Shown: positions 53,905 to 62,500 of the stretch, piece by piece
How positions within the stretch are numbered: the first letter of the stretch is position 1
How the letters are laid out: every line of letters begins with the position of its first letter
Assembly: GCF_900108855.1 (NCBI RefSeq)
Contig: NZ_FNXY01000001.1
Coordinates: 992,001-1,056,000 of the forward strand
Length of the DNA stretch: 64,000 nt
DNA from: Dyadobacter koreensis
GTDB lineage: Bacteria; Bacteroidota; Bacteroidia; Cytophagales; Spirosomataceae
Reading direction: 5' to 3'
Position numbers and translations under genes: made by a program
Notes under the pieces: model-generated
Databases searched by the model: none
The model's input: the letters and a program-made list of their open reading frames with translations, nothing else
Told to the model about the DNA's origin: nothing

Positions 53905-54972
53905 ATGAAAAATATCGCGTTAGTGGTTGGAGCGACCGGCATAACTGGAAGCAACCTCGCCGAAAAACTGATTGAAAAAGGCTGGATGACTTATGGTCTC
54001 GCACGTAATCCCAACGCTAATCTAAAAGGTTTGATTCCTGTTGCAGCTGACCTTCTTAATCCTGAAGATCTGGCAGAAAAACTAGCTCAGATTTCGCCAA
54101 CTCATGTTTTTTTTACAAGCTGGCTACGCAATGATACCGAAGCCGAAAATATCCGGGTAAACGGTACAATGGTACGCAACCTATTAAACACCTTGTCTGA
54201 AAAAAGATCTGTTCAGCATGTTGCGCTTGTGACAGGACTGAAGCACTATCTTGGGCCTTTTGAGGAATATGCAAAAGCTGGCACATTACCCGAAACGCCG
54301 GTCCGGGAAGAACATCCAAGACTAAACCTGGAAAATTTTTACTATGCTCAGGAAGACGAAATATATGCTGCTTCGGAAAGGGACGGCTTTACCTGGAGTA
54401 TCCATAGGCCACACTCAGTAGTCGGCAAAGCGGTTGGCAATTTGATGAACATGGGCACTACAATAGCTGTATATGCCTCTATATGTAAGGAAACCGGAAG
54501 ACCTTTCCATTTTCCCGGGTCAGCTGAGCAATGGAATGGCCTGTCTGATGTAACGGATGCCAGAGTTTTGGCTGAGCAAATGATCTGGGCCGCTATTACG
54601 CCTAAAGCTCATAATGAAGCATTCAATGTAACCAATGGAGATATCTTCCGCTGGAAATGGCTTTGGAAGCAAATAGCAGAATGGTTTGGAATTGAGCCAG
54701 TTGGTTTTGATGGGGTGATTCATTCTTTGGAAAAGGAGATGGCAACAGATGCTGACCTCTGGAAAAAACTAGCTGCTGAATATAATCTGAAAGAATCTGA
54801 AATCAATCGGCTCGCTTCTGCCTGGCATACTGATCTTGACTTAGGTCGCCCGATGGAAGTAATGACAGATATGTCAAAGAGCCGGAAGCTAGGCTTTACC
54901 GTTTACCAGGATACCCGGGACTCTTTCTTTGACTTATTTCAAAAGCTACGAAATGAAAATTTGATCCCCTAA
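53905..54972 (+). CDS. NAD(P)-dependent reductase of the PRISE type
   Basis: 355 residues. VVGATGITGSNLAEKLIEKG (about 7-26) is the nucleotide-binding loop, and GLKHYLGPFEEY (about 111-122), FYYAQEDEIY (about 146-155) and SIHRPHSVVG (about 166-175) match the progesterone 5-beta-reductase/iridoid synthase-like (PRISE) SDR group, with Tyr in the YYAQED segment. These enzymes reduce activated enones with NADPH. The bacterial role is not established. The divergent Crp-type gene may control it. Confidence 0.85.
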   Translation: MKNIALVVGATGITGSNLAEKLIEKGWMTYGLARNPNANLKGLIPVAADLLNPEDLAEKLAQISPTHVFFTSWLRNDTEAENIRVNGTMVRNLLNTLSEKRSVQHVALVTGLKHYLGPFEEYAKAGTLPETPVREEHPRLNLENFYYAQEDEIYAASERDGFTWSIHRPHSVVGKAVGNLMNMGTTIAVYASICKETGRPFHFPGSAEQWNGLSDVTDARVLAEQMIWAAITPKAHNEAFNVTNGDIFRWKWLWKQIAEWFGIEPVGFDGVIHSLEKEMATDADLWKKLAAEYNLKESEINRLASAWHTDLDLGRPMEVMTDMSKSRKLGFTVYQDTRDSFFDLFQKLRNENLIP

Positions 54973-54982
54973 GTTTTAAAGG

Positions 54983-55032
54983 TTAATCAGAGCCAAAATG
55001 AAACGGATATTTCACCGCTTGGCTCTGATTAA
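54983..55032 (+). terminator. Terminator hairpin of the PRISE-type gene
   Basis: TTAATCAGAGCCAA (54983-54996) is perfectly complementary to 55019-55032, and the 22-base loop contains further pairing. The stop codon of the upstream gene is 10 bases before the stem. Confidence 0.78.
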
Positions 55033-55566
55033 AATCTACCCTCAGTAAATACAAATAGTTTAAGATATAATTCTCCATGGAAGCCGGTGTCGCCTGAAGA
55101 TCATCTCACTTTAGCGTTCCTTTAAAAGGTATTTAAACACCATTTGAAATCAAATTACCTACCGGTTAAATTGAGTAACAGGAACTCATGATCTTCAAAC
55201 TGATTATTCCGCCCTGAATTGGACTGGTGTCTGTTTTGACTTGGACATCAAAAGCTTGCCGAATGACTGATCCGGCGCAAACTTTTCATCCAGATATTTC
55301 CGGCGCCCCTGCATTGTTTTCAAACGTATCAATCTCCCATTCACTCGATCGCGTCTGGCAAAGTTGCTGCGCAACGCTCAGCCTTTAAATCAGCTTTACA
55401 ATTGATACATGCATTTCTTATTGATCCCTCACTTATTTGCTGATCTCTAACGGTCAAGCCCCACTTCAGGGAGACCATAATAAGACTGAGCTTTTGATGA
55501 CAGTTTTCATGCTAAGCTCTACACAATATCGGAATGCATAGATTTTGGGGTATATATCAAAGACAA

Positions 55567-55599
55567 AAAACCCTGTAAATTAATAATTTACAGGGTTTT
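55567..55599 (-). terminator. Palindromic terminator behind a tRNA remnant
   Basis: A 33-base palindrome with 16-base arms around a single central base. On the minus strand it follows the tRNA 3'-end fragment by about 25 bases and runs into T residues, the position expected for a tRNA terminator. Confidence 0.8.
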
Positions 55600-55623
55600 G
55601 ATTGTTTTTTTCGATGTTGCTAT

Positions 55624-55650
55624 CCGCAGAGAGAGAGGGATTCGAACCCA
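55624..55650 (-). pseudogene. tRNA 3'-end remnant (serine-like)
   Basis: On the minus strand the sequence reads GGGTTCGAATCCCTCTCTCT, with T-loop TTCGAAT and a T-stem half matched (3 of 5 pairs), then an acceptor-like CTCTCTCTGCGG. The 5' half of a tRNA is missing upstream. The TCTCTCTG acceptor end resembles tRNA-Ser, but that is inference. Such 3' halves are left by integrases that use tRNA genes as attachment sites. Confidence 0.55.
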
Positions 55651-56524
55651 ATTTCTATCTCGCTTATTTTCAGTAATTTATGACAGCCAAAATTTACCTG
55701 CTCCCGGATTGCTCACTTGATGCTTAAAATCGGGCAATTGATGTAGTAAAATTAAGTATTAACTATCTTATAATCAATAATTTACAAAATTAAATTTTCA
55801 AGTCTCCGAGGGTTCGAGTATCTTAGGGATCGTATTCGACATATATAAGTAGCTGAATTTAAACTATTTAACATATGAACTTCCCTTATTCCTCCCATTT
55901 TTTACTGACTTTTTGAAATTTGTCAGTCGAAACGGTGTTCGAGTATAATATACATAATTAGCAAAAATTTCTCAATCTTCATGGCCTTCTAGCTGCCCGG
56001 ATTGTAACTATCAAAAACCGTTTACTTCAGGAAAGCGTGATCTATGTTATATATAGCTAATGTAATAATTGGAAAAGTTTATGATCCGCAGTAGTGATTA
56101 AATTTTCCATATTATTTGCATAAATGGTTGAATCCCTATCGATGATGAGACACCTTTGACCTTGCCTTTATTGTTGAAAAATTGATCGCGCGCTAGATCT
56201 AACGAAAGTCACTTATGTGTATGCAAAAATTTCTATGGATTATTTCCTATGCATATTATGCTTAGCTCGTCAGGATTATTGTTATCCAAAAAAACCACTG
56301 CTTCAAATAAAGTAAATAATTGCATCTGCAATAACCCGACCATCAATATTTGTGTGCGAGCCTATCTGTACTTACAATAAGTGGACGGTATCCTTAATGA
56401 GTTGATACGAAGGAATTCGAGCCTATCTTTTAAGTAATTGATTTACAAACACTTACAAAGCTAAAACCCTTGAACTCTAAGAATACGCGCTGAATAATTT
56501 TCTAGCTTGAAAAAATTATTCTCG

Positions 56525-56549
56525 TGGAAGCGGAGGGATTCGAACTCAG
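56525..56549 (-). pseudogene. Second tRNA 3'-end remnant
   Basis: On the minus strand the sequence reads GAGTTCGAATCCCTCCGCTT followed by CCACGA: a T-loop, then an acceptor-like CGCTTCC, discriminator A and near-CCA. The T-stem is broken by mismatches. It shares the core GAGGGATTCGAAC with the fragment at 55624, 0.9 kb away in the same orientation. The rest of the tRNA is absent. Confidence 0.5.
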
Positions 56550-56828
56550 AATCTAAATATTTGATAATAAGATAGATACAAGGAAAATTAACCCTCACTC
56601 CATGATTTACGCGATTATACGTTTAAAATACCTGTTTATAACACGCTTGATTTTCTATTTACAATTCGAAACTCTTACAAAGTTAATAATTTCTCACACC
56701 TCGAACAGAGTATGCAGTCTATTTTGATTCCTCATGAATAAAAAATGCTTCTAGTTAAATGATTTAACTATTTCTGTCGATTATCAGAATTTTGAAAAGA
56801 AATAAACAATATTACTTAAAGGGTCATT

Positions 56829-59800
56829 TTAAAAACCCACTTTTAAATTTAAAGAATAACCTCTGCCAACGGGATAATTACCAACATCGACTCCAAAAAC
56901 CGCATCACTGAAACCGCCCACCGCCGGATCCAGACCACTGTATTTAGTAAGTGTAAAAAGGTTAGTTGCAGAAACTGAAACCCGCAGCATTTTTACACTG
57001 ATTTTTTTTAAAAGCTTTTCATTAAATGTGTAACCAAGATTCAAATATTGCATTCTCAGATAATTCCCGTTTTCAACATAGTAAGAGTTGCTTTGGGTAT
57101 TGGTACTAAAATTTGCAGCACTTTCAAAAATAGGAACACTGGTACTGGTATGGGTCGGCAGCCATGAATCCAGAACGCGGGTACTTACGGCAGCACCAGT
57201 AAAGGATGGATAGAAATCAGAAAACCACCTCTGGTTGTTAAATATCTGATTTCCCAGGGAAGTATATAAACTGGTATTTAGGTCAACGCCTTTGTATTTA
57301 ATGGAAAAAGTTAAACTTCCGGTAAATGGCGGGATGGGGCTGCCAAGAAAGGTTCTGTCGCTATCGTCAATTTTACCATCATTATTTAAATCCTTAAACC
57401 GGAAACGGCCGGGAGCCGCACCTGTTTGCACAGCAGCTGTGGCAACTTCTTCTTTGCTGCTAAACAATCCCTGAACCTGATACCCGTAAAAAGAAGACAG
57501 CGCATGACCAGGCTGATTACGAACGACGGGCGTACCTAAACGCGTACCGCCTGCCGCAAAATATGGAACCAGTGGTGCTATTGAAATAATTCTGTTATGC
57601 AAAAAACTTCCCACCCCTGTCACTTCATAGCGGATATCACCGGCAAGTTTTCCTTTATTAGAGATCAGCAAATCAATTCCCTGGTTTCGCATGCTGGCAA
57701 TATTGACAAAAGGCGCGCTGGCCCTGGTACCCACCACACCGGGTATCGGTAATTGATACAGAAGGTCGTGGGTATTCTTTCGCCAGAAATCCAGTACGAT
57801 TTCCAGTTTATTTTTGAAAGCAGAGAAATCCACACCAAGATTGAGCGTTTCACTGGTTTCCCATTTTGCTTTGGGATTTCCGATCTGACTGTTGTAATAA
57901 CCCGGAACAACCCCGGTATTGGTAGCACCCAGATCGTACCCGTTTGCTGCATTGGAAGAAAACAGGCTATACTGATTTGTGGAGCTCAAAAAAGTCGAAT
58001 TCCCCATTTTACCATATCCTACCCGCAATTTAAGATCGGAAATCCAGGTTGATCTTTTCAAAAATTCCTCTGCGGACAAACGCCAGCCCGCGGAAAATGC
58101 AGGAAAAATACCGAAGCGGTAATCCTTGCCAAATTGAGAAGATCCGTCTCTACGCACGACCGCGGTCACAATATACTTATCATCATAAATGTAACGTGTC
58201 TGGGCAAAAAGAGAATAGAAATTATTACCACGGGTACTAGTGCTATTTACGTGACGTGTAGAGCCGGATGTGGTCGACCCAAGCGTTAAATAATCAGGAT
58301 CGGTCGAAAAAGGATTGATACCCGAACCGTTAATATTTCTTCCTGCACCCGTGTTTAAGGCCTCCATCCCCGTCAGTATCATAATCTGATTCCGCCCAAA
58401 GTTTTTCTTAAACTCAGCGGTATTGGTAAAAGTCCAGGCAAGCCCGTAACCCGATGCTTCGGCGTAGCTGAAATTAGCCAGGTTTTCGGAGTTTTCATAC
58501 GTTGCGCGCGACTGCGACTGATTGTAGTTGTTAAAATAAATCCCGCCAATACTGCTGCGACCAACAGTGTTAGGAAGCAGGTCAATCTCTGTATAAACAT
58601 TTCCAAACCCGTACACTGTATTACTGCGGTTATGTCCTGCCGAAATCCGGCTTGCCACAGGATTTCTCGGGTTACTGAAACCAGGTGCCGCCGTACCCGC
58701 ATAGCCGCCAAATGAATTATAAACTGGTATAATCGGTGCCATCCGGTAAGTCGCCAAAATATCATTTTCTTCGGACGAAACACTCGGATTGTTATTTAGA
58801 CTGTTGCCTAAAAAACTGCCTGAGCTCCCCTGCTGGCCCGTAGTTGATAAATAACTAAGCTGTATATTTTCTCCAAATCTGATTTTTTTGGCAATGTTGA
58901 ACTCAGTATTAATTCGGAAAGTATAACGCTCCTGGATACTGCTGAGAATAATTCCTTCCTGTTTTTGATAACCTAAACCGATATAGAAACTGCTCATCTT
59001 ACTGCCCCCCGAAAAGCCCAAAGCATGACGTGTCAGCGCAGCTTTTCTACTAATGGCCTGATACCAGTTTGTACCCTCACGGTTAGAAGGAATGACAAGA
59101 TACAAAGGTGAAATTGCCGGATCCGTATTATATTTTGATTTTTCCAAATCAAGGTTTACCTGCGATGCTGAAAGACCGGTTTGGTTGCCAACAAGAAGAT
59201 AATCCGGAAGGACAGGATTTTGACCCGACCCATATTGTCCATTGGCTATTCCATTAAAACTTCCCGGACCAACAGTGCCCCCTGTTTGAAAAATATCATT
59301 TTTCCTGGCCTGCCAGGACCAATCTGCCTGCTGCTGCGGACTTAGAACTGACTGTCCTTTTCCAGGATAAGTCAGCCCGTAAATACCTTCATAGGAAACT
59401 GCTAGTTTATTTTGACTACGTTTGCCTTTTTTGGTTGTCAATACAATTACACCGGCCGCTGCTCTGGCTCCGTAGACCGACGCTGAGGCGGCATCTTTTA
59501 AAACGGTAAATGATTCGATATCGCCGGGATTAATAAACTGAATGTTCTGAGTCGGCACTCCGTCTACGATATAAAGCGGCTGATTTCCACCGAAAGAGCC
59601 AAATCCCCTGACTCTTACCTGGCTGGAAGTGCCAGGCTGGCCGTTTGTAATCAGTGTTAATCCTGGCACTTTTCCCTGAAGCTGCTGCTCAATGTTGGTA
59701 GAAACGACGACACTTAACTGCTCCACATTCGCAGTGAAGACTGCTCCGGTTACCTGTCGCCTGTTCTCTTTCGCATATCCTGTGACAATAATTTCATTGA

Positions 59801-60437
59801 GCAGTCTGGTATCTTCTATGAGTGTTATAACCAATTCAGATTCGTTTAGAAAAGCAATATCCTTGCTCTCAAATCCTACCGAAGAAAATTGTAAAGTCCC
59901 TGGCCTGGCTGGTACATCCATGAAAAAATCTCCGGTACTTTTTGAAACAGAACCTTTCTGGCTATTTTTTAGCAACACCGTAATCCCTGCGAGCTCCTCT
60001 CCTTTTTGAGAAAACACTCTCCCTTTTAATTTCCATGTTTTGTTCTCGGACAGATCTGTTGCACTGGCCGGTAATACTGAGCTTTGCCTTGATATTTTAC
60101 CGGCATCAGCTTGATCCTGAAAAAGTATATAGACGTTATTTTTCCTGGAAAACTTAATCCGATACGGGTCTAAAAGTCTCTTTAAAAGAGGGTCCGGATT
60201 TCTTGCGTAAGATTCGGTTATATCTTCGGTCAGGAATTTACCTGCCAGAAGATCGGTGTCGTAGTTAAAAATGATTTGATAGTCGGCAGCAATCTTGTCT
60301 AATACCTTTGTAAGTGTTATGCTTTTTTTTAAATAGATTTTATCGGCTCCACTACGTTTCTGAGCTAATACCAGAGGTGGAACAGCAGCTGACATAATCC
60401 AGAAAATGAACAAAACCCAGAAGTAAAACTGACGCAT
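56829..60437 (-). CDS. SusC-type TonB-linked transporter with STN signalling domain
   Basis: 1202 residues. Signal peptide (1-26), STN domain (about 35-105, ITLTKVLDKIAADYQIIFNY), carboxypeptidase-regulatory-like domain (about 133-215), the LNEIIVTGYAKENRR TonB-box region, plug (about 230-335) and barrel ending in GF. The STN domain contacts a FecR-type anti-sigma factor, encoded 21 bases upstream. A SusD gene is expected after it but none is found: the next 1.8 kb have no gene. This transporter is thus orphaned from a SusD, or its partner lies elsewhere. Confidence 0.93.
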   Translation of the reverse strand: MRQFYFWVLFIFWIMSAAVPPLVLAQKRSGADKIYLKKSITLTKVLDKIAADYQIIFNYDTDLLAGKFLTEDITESYARNPDPLLKRLLDPYRIKFSRKNNVYILFQDQADAGKISRQSSVLPASATDLSENKTWKLKGRVFSQKGEELAGITVLLKNSQKGSVSKSTGDFFMDVPARPGTLQFSSVGFESKDIAFLNESELVITLIEDTRLLNEIIVTGYAKENRRQVTGAVFTANVEQLSVVVSTNIEQQLQGKVPGLTLITNGQPGTSSQVRVRGFGSFGGNQPLYIVDGVPTQNIQFINPGDIESFTVLKDAASASVYGARAAAGVIVLTTKKGKRSQNKLAVSYEGIYGLTYPGKGQSVLSPQQQADWSWQARKNDIFQTGGTVGPGSFNGIANGQYGSGQNPVLPDYLLVGNQTGLSASQVNLDLEKSKYNTDPAISPLYLVIPSNREGTNWYQAISRKAALTRHALGFSGGSKMSSFYIGLGYQKQEGIILSSIQERYTFRINTEFNIAKKIRFGENIQLSYLSTTGQQGSSGSFLGNSLNNNPSVSSEENDILATYRMAPIIPVYNSFGGYAGTAAPGFSNPRNPVASRISAGHNRSNTVYGFGNVYTEIDLLPNTVGRSSIGGIYFNNYNQSQSRATYENSENLANFSYAEASGYGLAWTFTNTAEFKKNFGRNQIMILTGMEALNTGAGRNINGSGINPFSTDPDYLTLGSTTSGSTRHVNSTSTRGNNFYSLFAQTRYIYDDKYIVTAVVRRDGSSQFGKDYRFGIFPAFSAGWRLSAEEFLKRSTWISDLKLRVGYGKMGNSTFLSSTNQYSLFSSNAANGYDLGATNTGVVPGYYNSQIGNPKAKWETSETLNLGVDFSAFKNKLEIVLDFWRKNTHDLLYQLPIPGVVGTRASAPFVNIASMRNQGIDLLISNKGKLAGDIRYEVTGVGSFLHNRIISIAPLVPYFAAGGTRLGTPVVRNQPGHALSSFYGYQVQGLFSSKEEVATAAVQTGAAPGRFRFKDLNNDGKIDDSDRTFLGSPIPPFTGSLTFSIKYKGVDLNTSLYTSLGNQIFNNQRWFSDFYPSFTGAAVSTRVLDSWLPTHTSTSVPIFESAANFSTNTQSNSYYVENGNYLRMQYLNLGYTFNEKLLKKISVKMLRVSVSATNLFTLTKYSGLDPAVGGFSDAVFGVDVGNYPVGRGYSLNLKVGF

Positions 60438-60458
60438 AGTTATCTTGATATACTATGA

Positions 60459-61451
60459 TCATTCAATGGAATAGCCACCACTGACAGGTTTAACCCGCAC
60501 TTTGTAGATCGTTTGAAGCTGCGTATAAAAGCTGCTTAAAGAATCTGTATTAATAGTTCCGGTGAATCGTTTTTTAAGAAATTCCGGGTTTTTCACCTGG
60601 GTTTTAATACCATATTCGTCCTGTATCTGTTTAAACACGGAGGCCAGATTCTCACCGTTATAAATGCGCTTTCTGGCAAGCCAGACCATGTATTTTTCCG
60701 GGTCTGCTTTTTTCTTAACCAGTCCGGCAATGCCTTTGGATAATGTGGCCACTTGTCCGGGGGCCAGCATCATTTTTGCACCCTGCCCATCTGTTACATC
60801 AAGCTGTACCTTCCCTTCTTTTAACATTACTTCCACATCATTTCTGCGGCTATTTACATTAAACGATGTGCCTAAAACCTGCACATCGAGACGGCTGGTG
60901 TGTACAACAAATTTTACTGATTGATTTGCTAAAAGCTGTTTTTTTACCTGAAAGTAAGCCTCTCCTGAGAGGGTGACCTCTCTTTTCATTAGTCCTTTGC
61001 TGTAAGATAATTTTGAATTACCATTCATCGTGACCACTGAACTATCCGGAAGTAATACCATTTTAATCTGTCCATATGCCGTACTATAGGAAACCGGCTT
61101 TTCATATTGCCAAAGTCCAGCAGCAAATAGCAGTAATGCTGAAAAACATGCTGCCACCCAGTACCATCTTCGCCATATAGGATTAATGATTTTAGCAGAA
61201 GCAGCCGGAGAAATGCGTTCATGAATTTTATTCCAGCTTTCAAAGATTTCACCATCATTAAAAGCATCCGGGGAGACGGATAATTCCTTAACGATCCTGA
61301 TCGCATCCTGGACCTCACTGCTTTTATCAGGATGAAGAAGCAGCCAGTTGGACCAGAACAATTCCGATTTTTCGTCAGGATTTATTACCCAAGTTACAAA
61401 AGCATCGTCTGCCACAAAGTCCCGGGTGGAAAAAAAATCATACGATTGCAT
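60459..61451 (-). CDS. FecR-type anti-sigma factor
   Basis: 330 residues. An N-terminal cytoplasmic part (about 1-90) should hold the sigma factor, one membrane helix (WYWVAACFSALLLFAAGLW, about 92-110) leads to the periplasmic FecR domain (about 118-215, with VVTMNGNSKLSYS and GEAYFQVKK) and a C-terminal DUF4974/STN-like part that receives the signal from the SusC STN domain. Transcription runs from here into the SusC gene. The divergent ECF sigma factor is its likely target. Confidence 0.93.
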   Translation of the reverse strand: MQSYDFFSTRDFVADDAFVTWVINPDEKSELFWSNWLLLHPDKSSEVQDAIRIVKELSVSPDAFNDGEIFESWNKIHERISPAASAKIINPIWRRWYWVAACFSALLLFAAGLWQYEKPVSYSTAYGQIKMVLLPDSSVVTMNGNSKLSYSKGLMKREVTLSGEAYFQVKKQLLANQSVKFVVHTSRLDVQVLGTSFNVNSRRNDVEVMLKEGKVQLDVTDGQGAKMMLAPGQVATLSKGIAGLVKKKADPEKYMVWLARKRIYNGENLASVFKQIQDEYGIKTQVKNPEFLKKRFTGTINTDSLSSFYTQLQTIYKVRVKPVSGGYSIE

Positions 61452-61694
61452 AGCTTAATTGGTAACAGTTCTCTGCTAGAGTGTAGATTTGTGGTGAAAT
61501 CATCCCTACCAATTTGAATTTTTATTGTAATTTCCTTAGCCCTCTCATTCCCTCGCTCACCTTACATAACCTTATGCAGGCCCCCATAAAATCAAAGTTT
61601 AAAGCTAAGTATTAATTTTAAAACTTTCTAAACCCGAATGACTTTACAATCAATATAAATATAAAAAGATATTTCTTTTTGATTTCTTTAGAAT

Positions 61695-61702
61695 TATATT
61701 TG
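61695..61702 (+). promoter_or_regulatory. Candidate -7 promoter element of the sigma factor gene
   Basis: TATATTTG fits TANNTTTG and lies 49 bases before the sigma factor start. A TTTG at 61678-61681 is only 13 bases away, too close for a normal -33 element, so this call is weak. The 300-base gap 61452-61751 holds no gene and must carry both divergent promoters. Confidence 0.4.
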
Positions 61703-61751
61703 AATGAGCTTATCAATATAAATAATAGGACTTAAAGGAGTCAACCTACGC

Positions 61752-62423
61752 ATGGAATCTTATCTTAATAACCCAAATATTTTGGAAGATAACCATGTCC
61801 CGGATCAGGGTTCTGTTAAAACAAATCCGTTAGATCCCTTAACTCCTGAAGAAAATACAGAACAGAAAAAATGGCTCCTGCTCAAAGAAAGGGATGAGCA
61901 AGCACTTGCCTGGTTGTATGAAGCATATGGCAAATTACTGCATAATTATGGCTTTCGGTTAGTTTCGGATAAAGAGCTGGTTAAGGACACGGTCCAGGAT
62001 GTTTTTGTACAGCTTTGGAACACAGCTGAAAAGTTGCCCGACGTAAATTCTCCTAAAGGCTACCTGATCGTTGCAGTGCGACGAGAGCTCTTAAAGAGAA
62101 TTACGCGTCAACGTAAGTTTTCAGATCAGTTTGTGGAAAATCCTGAATCTTCTGTGGAAGATCAATTTATTGAGTTTCAAACCAATGAAATGATTTCGGA
62201 CGGTCTGGCCGGTTTTGTAAAGAAACTCCCAAGCCGCCAAAGAGAAATTATCTTCCTTAAATATTACAGCGCATTATCAACAGAGCAAATTGCCACGGTC
62301 ATGCAGTTGACCCCGGCTTCGGTTTATAAACTTGCCTACAAAGCGATCGATAACCTCAAAGAACTTTGCGCGGGCTGGAAGTCTTTATGGATCATTTTTC
62401 TGATAGCCATCTCAGGTTTTTAG
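61752..62423 (+). CDS. ECF (extracytoplasmic function) sigma factor
   Basis: 223 residues. Region 2 (about 45-110, ALAWLYEAYGKLLHNYGFRL and VKDTVQDVFVQLWN) and region 4 (about 150-205, FVKKLPSRQREIIFLKYYSA, then STEQIATVMQLTPASVYKLA) are clear; no region 3. The C-terminal end SLWIIFLIAISGF is hydrophobic, unusual for a soluble sigma factor. The divergent FecR gene encodes its likely anti-sigma partner. The target is expected to be the FecR-SusC promoter. Confidence 0.93.
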   Translation: MESYLNNPNILEDNHVPDQGSVKTNPLDPLTPEENTEQKKWLLLKERDEQALAWLYEAYGKLLHNYGFRLVSDKELVKDTVQDVFVQLWNTAEKLPDVNSPKGYLIVAVRRELLKRITRQRKFSDQFVENPESSVEDQFIEFQTNEMISDGLAGFVKKLPSRQREIIFLKYYSALSTEQIATVMQLTPASVYKLAYKAIDNLKELCAGWKSLWIIFLIAISGF

Positions 62424-62500
62424 AATAGATATTAATAATACATAGCACCGGAAATCGGATGACTACCCGGCACTATGCACTTCTATTTATTTCAGTTCAT

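Larger units (their letters stand above)
55033..56828. other. 1.8-kb gene-free region with tRNA-end remnants
   Basis: Sequence rich in A and T with stops in all frames. It contains one terminator (55567-55599) and two fragments that look like tRNA 3' ends (55624-55650 and 56525-56549), each centred on GGATTCGAAC. Weaker copies of a TTCGAG-type core occur near 55811 and 55936. The motif TTACAAA followed by CTTACAAAG[CT]TAA occurs near 56440 and 56670. The region borders the 3' end of a SusC gene that lacks a SusD partner. No protein gene can be supported. Confidence 0.6.

Noticed and set aside
55624..56549. Complete tRNA-Ser genes
   Set aside because: Only 3' halves are present, with mismatched T-stems; no D-arm or anticodon arm can be drawn upstream.
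62441..62477. Hairpin between the sigma factor and the dehydrogenase-like gene
   Set aside because: Two mismatches in an 11-base stem and no clear T run; it may be a weak terminator but is not called.
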